A stretch of 5,465 bases of DNA, taken from positions 1-5,465 of the forward strand of contig SMXR01000105.1 of NCBI GenBank assembly GCA_004356215.1, written 5' to 3'. The first letter of the stretch is position 1; each line of letters opens with the position of its first letter. The notes below the pieces were generated by a model that did no database searches, was not told the origin of the DNA, and was given only the letters and a program-made list of their open reading frames with translations. A program made the position numbers and the translations under genes. The stretch is from Alphaproteobacteria bacterium. Its GTDB lineage: Bacteria; Pseudomonadota; Alphaproteobacteria; Sphingomonadales; SMXR01. Below are positions 5,309 through 5,465 of this stretch, piece after piece.

Positions 5309-5465
5309 GCGAGATTAAAACATTTGTCAGCCATCTGGAATGTTCCCTGACCGGGAAGGTTTACCCGTCCGATCAGCTGCACAACCTGTCGGACGCCGGC
5401 AAACCCCTTCTGGTGCGCTACGACCTGCCGGCGCTTAAAAAGTCTTTTTCAAAACAAGACCTGAA
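5305..5465 (+). CDS. Threonine synthase-like PLP-dependent enzyme, N-terminal fragment (3' truncated by window edge)
   Basis: Only 53 residues are visible. The opening, with FVSHLECSLTGKVYPSDQLH (7-26) followed by AGKPLLVRYDLPALKKSF (32-49), resembles the N-terminal region of long threonine synthase-like proteins (COG0498), in which an 'H-ECS-TG--Y' segment and 'GKPLLVRYDL' come before the PLP-binding domain. Threonine synthase converts O-phosphohomoserine to threonine; related fold-type II PLP enzymes act on other hydroxy-amino acids. The PLP lysine and phosphate-binding loop would lie beyond the window, so the assignment rests on N-terminal similarity alone. The ATG overlaps the stop of the upstream dehydrogenase (ATGA), so the two genes are likely co-translated. 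The frame remains open to the last base. Confidence 0.72.
   Translation, partial: MSEIKTFVSHLECSLTGKVYPSDQLHNLSDAGKPLLVRYDLPALKKSFSKQDL

Overview
The window looks like a chromosomal segment of a Gram-negative proteobacterium, most likely an alphaproteobacterium. This is inferred from the style of the metabolic proteins (GlcD/D2HGDH-type flavoenzyme, glutaryl-CoA dehydrogenase, DoxX, D-2-hydroxyacid dehydrogenase, threonine synthase-like protein) and from moderately GC-rich coding with AT-rich gaps. I see no tRNA, rRNA, CRISPR array, insertion sequence, integrase or phage gene. There is no gene-free stretch longer than about 140 bases.

Layout. Positions 2-958 (+) hold the C-terminal two thirds of an FAD-linked 2-hydroxyacid dehydrogenase cut by the window edge. 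After a 127-base gap come two adjacent forward genes (1086-1778 and 1799-2485). Both encode proteins of the 2-oxoglutarate/Fe(II) oxygenase superfamily, but from different subfamilies. The second keeps a normal HxD...H set of metal ligands. The first aligns with the bacterial prolyl-hydroxylase-like family but has lost both histidines, and only one histidine remains in the whole protein. It looks like a pseudoenzyme encoded next to an apparently active relative. This is the most unusual thing in the window.

Convergent to this pair, only 6 bases away, is a reverse-strand glutaryl-CoA dehydrogenase gene (gcdH, 2492-3676), which acts in lysine/tryptophan/glutarate catabolism. A 141-base intergenic region with a long imperfect inverted repeat separates it from a divergent gene for a small four-helix DoxX membrane protein (3818-4276). 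That gene ends in a strong intrinsic terminator (4292-4325).

Only 11 bases after the terminator's T-tract starts a D-isomer-specific 2-hydroxyacid dehydrogenase gene (4337-5308). Its stop codon overlaps the start of a threonine synthase-like gene (ATGA), which runs off the window end.

How the genes may work together: the flavoenzyme family includes D-2-hydroxyglutarate dehydrogenases, which make 2-oxoglutarate, the co-substrate of the oxygenases. GcdH handles another C5 dicarboxylate. A link between these genes is only an inference. The firmest functional units are the oxygenase pair (same strand, 20-base gap) and the translationally coupled dehydrogenase/threonine synthase-like pair.
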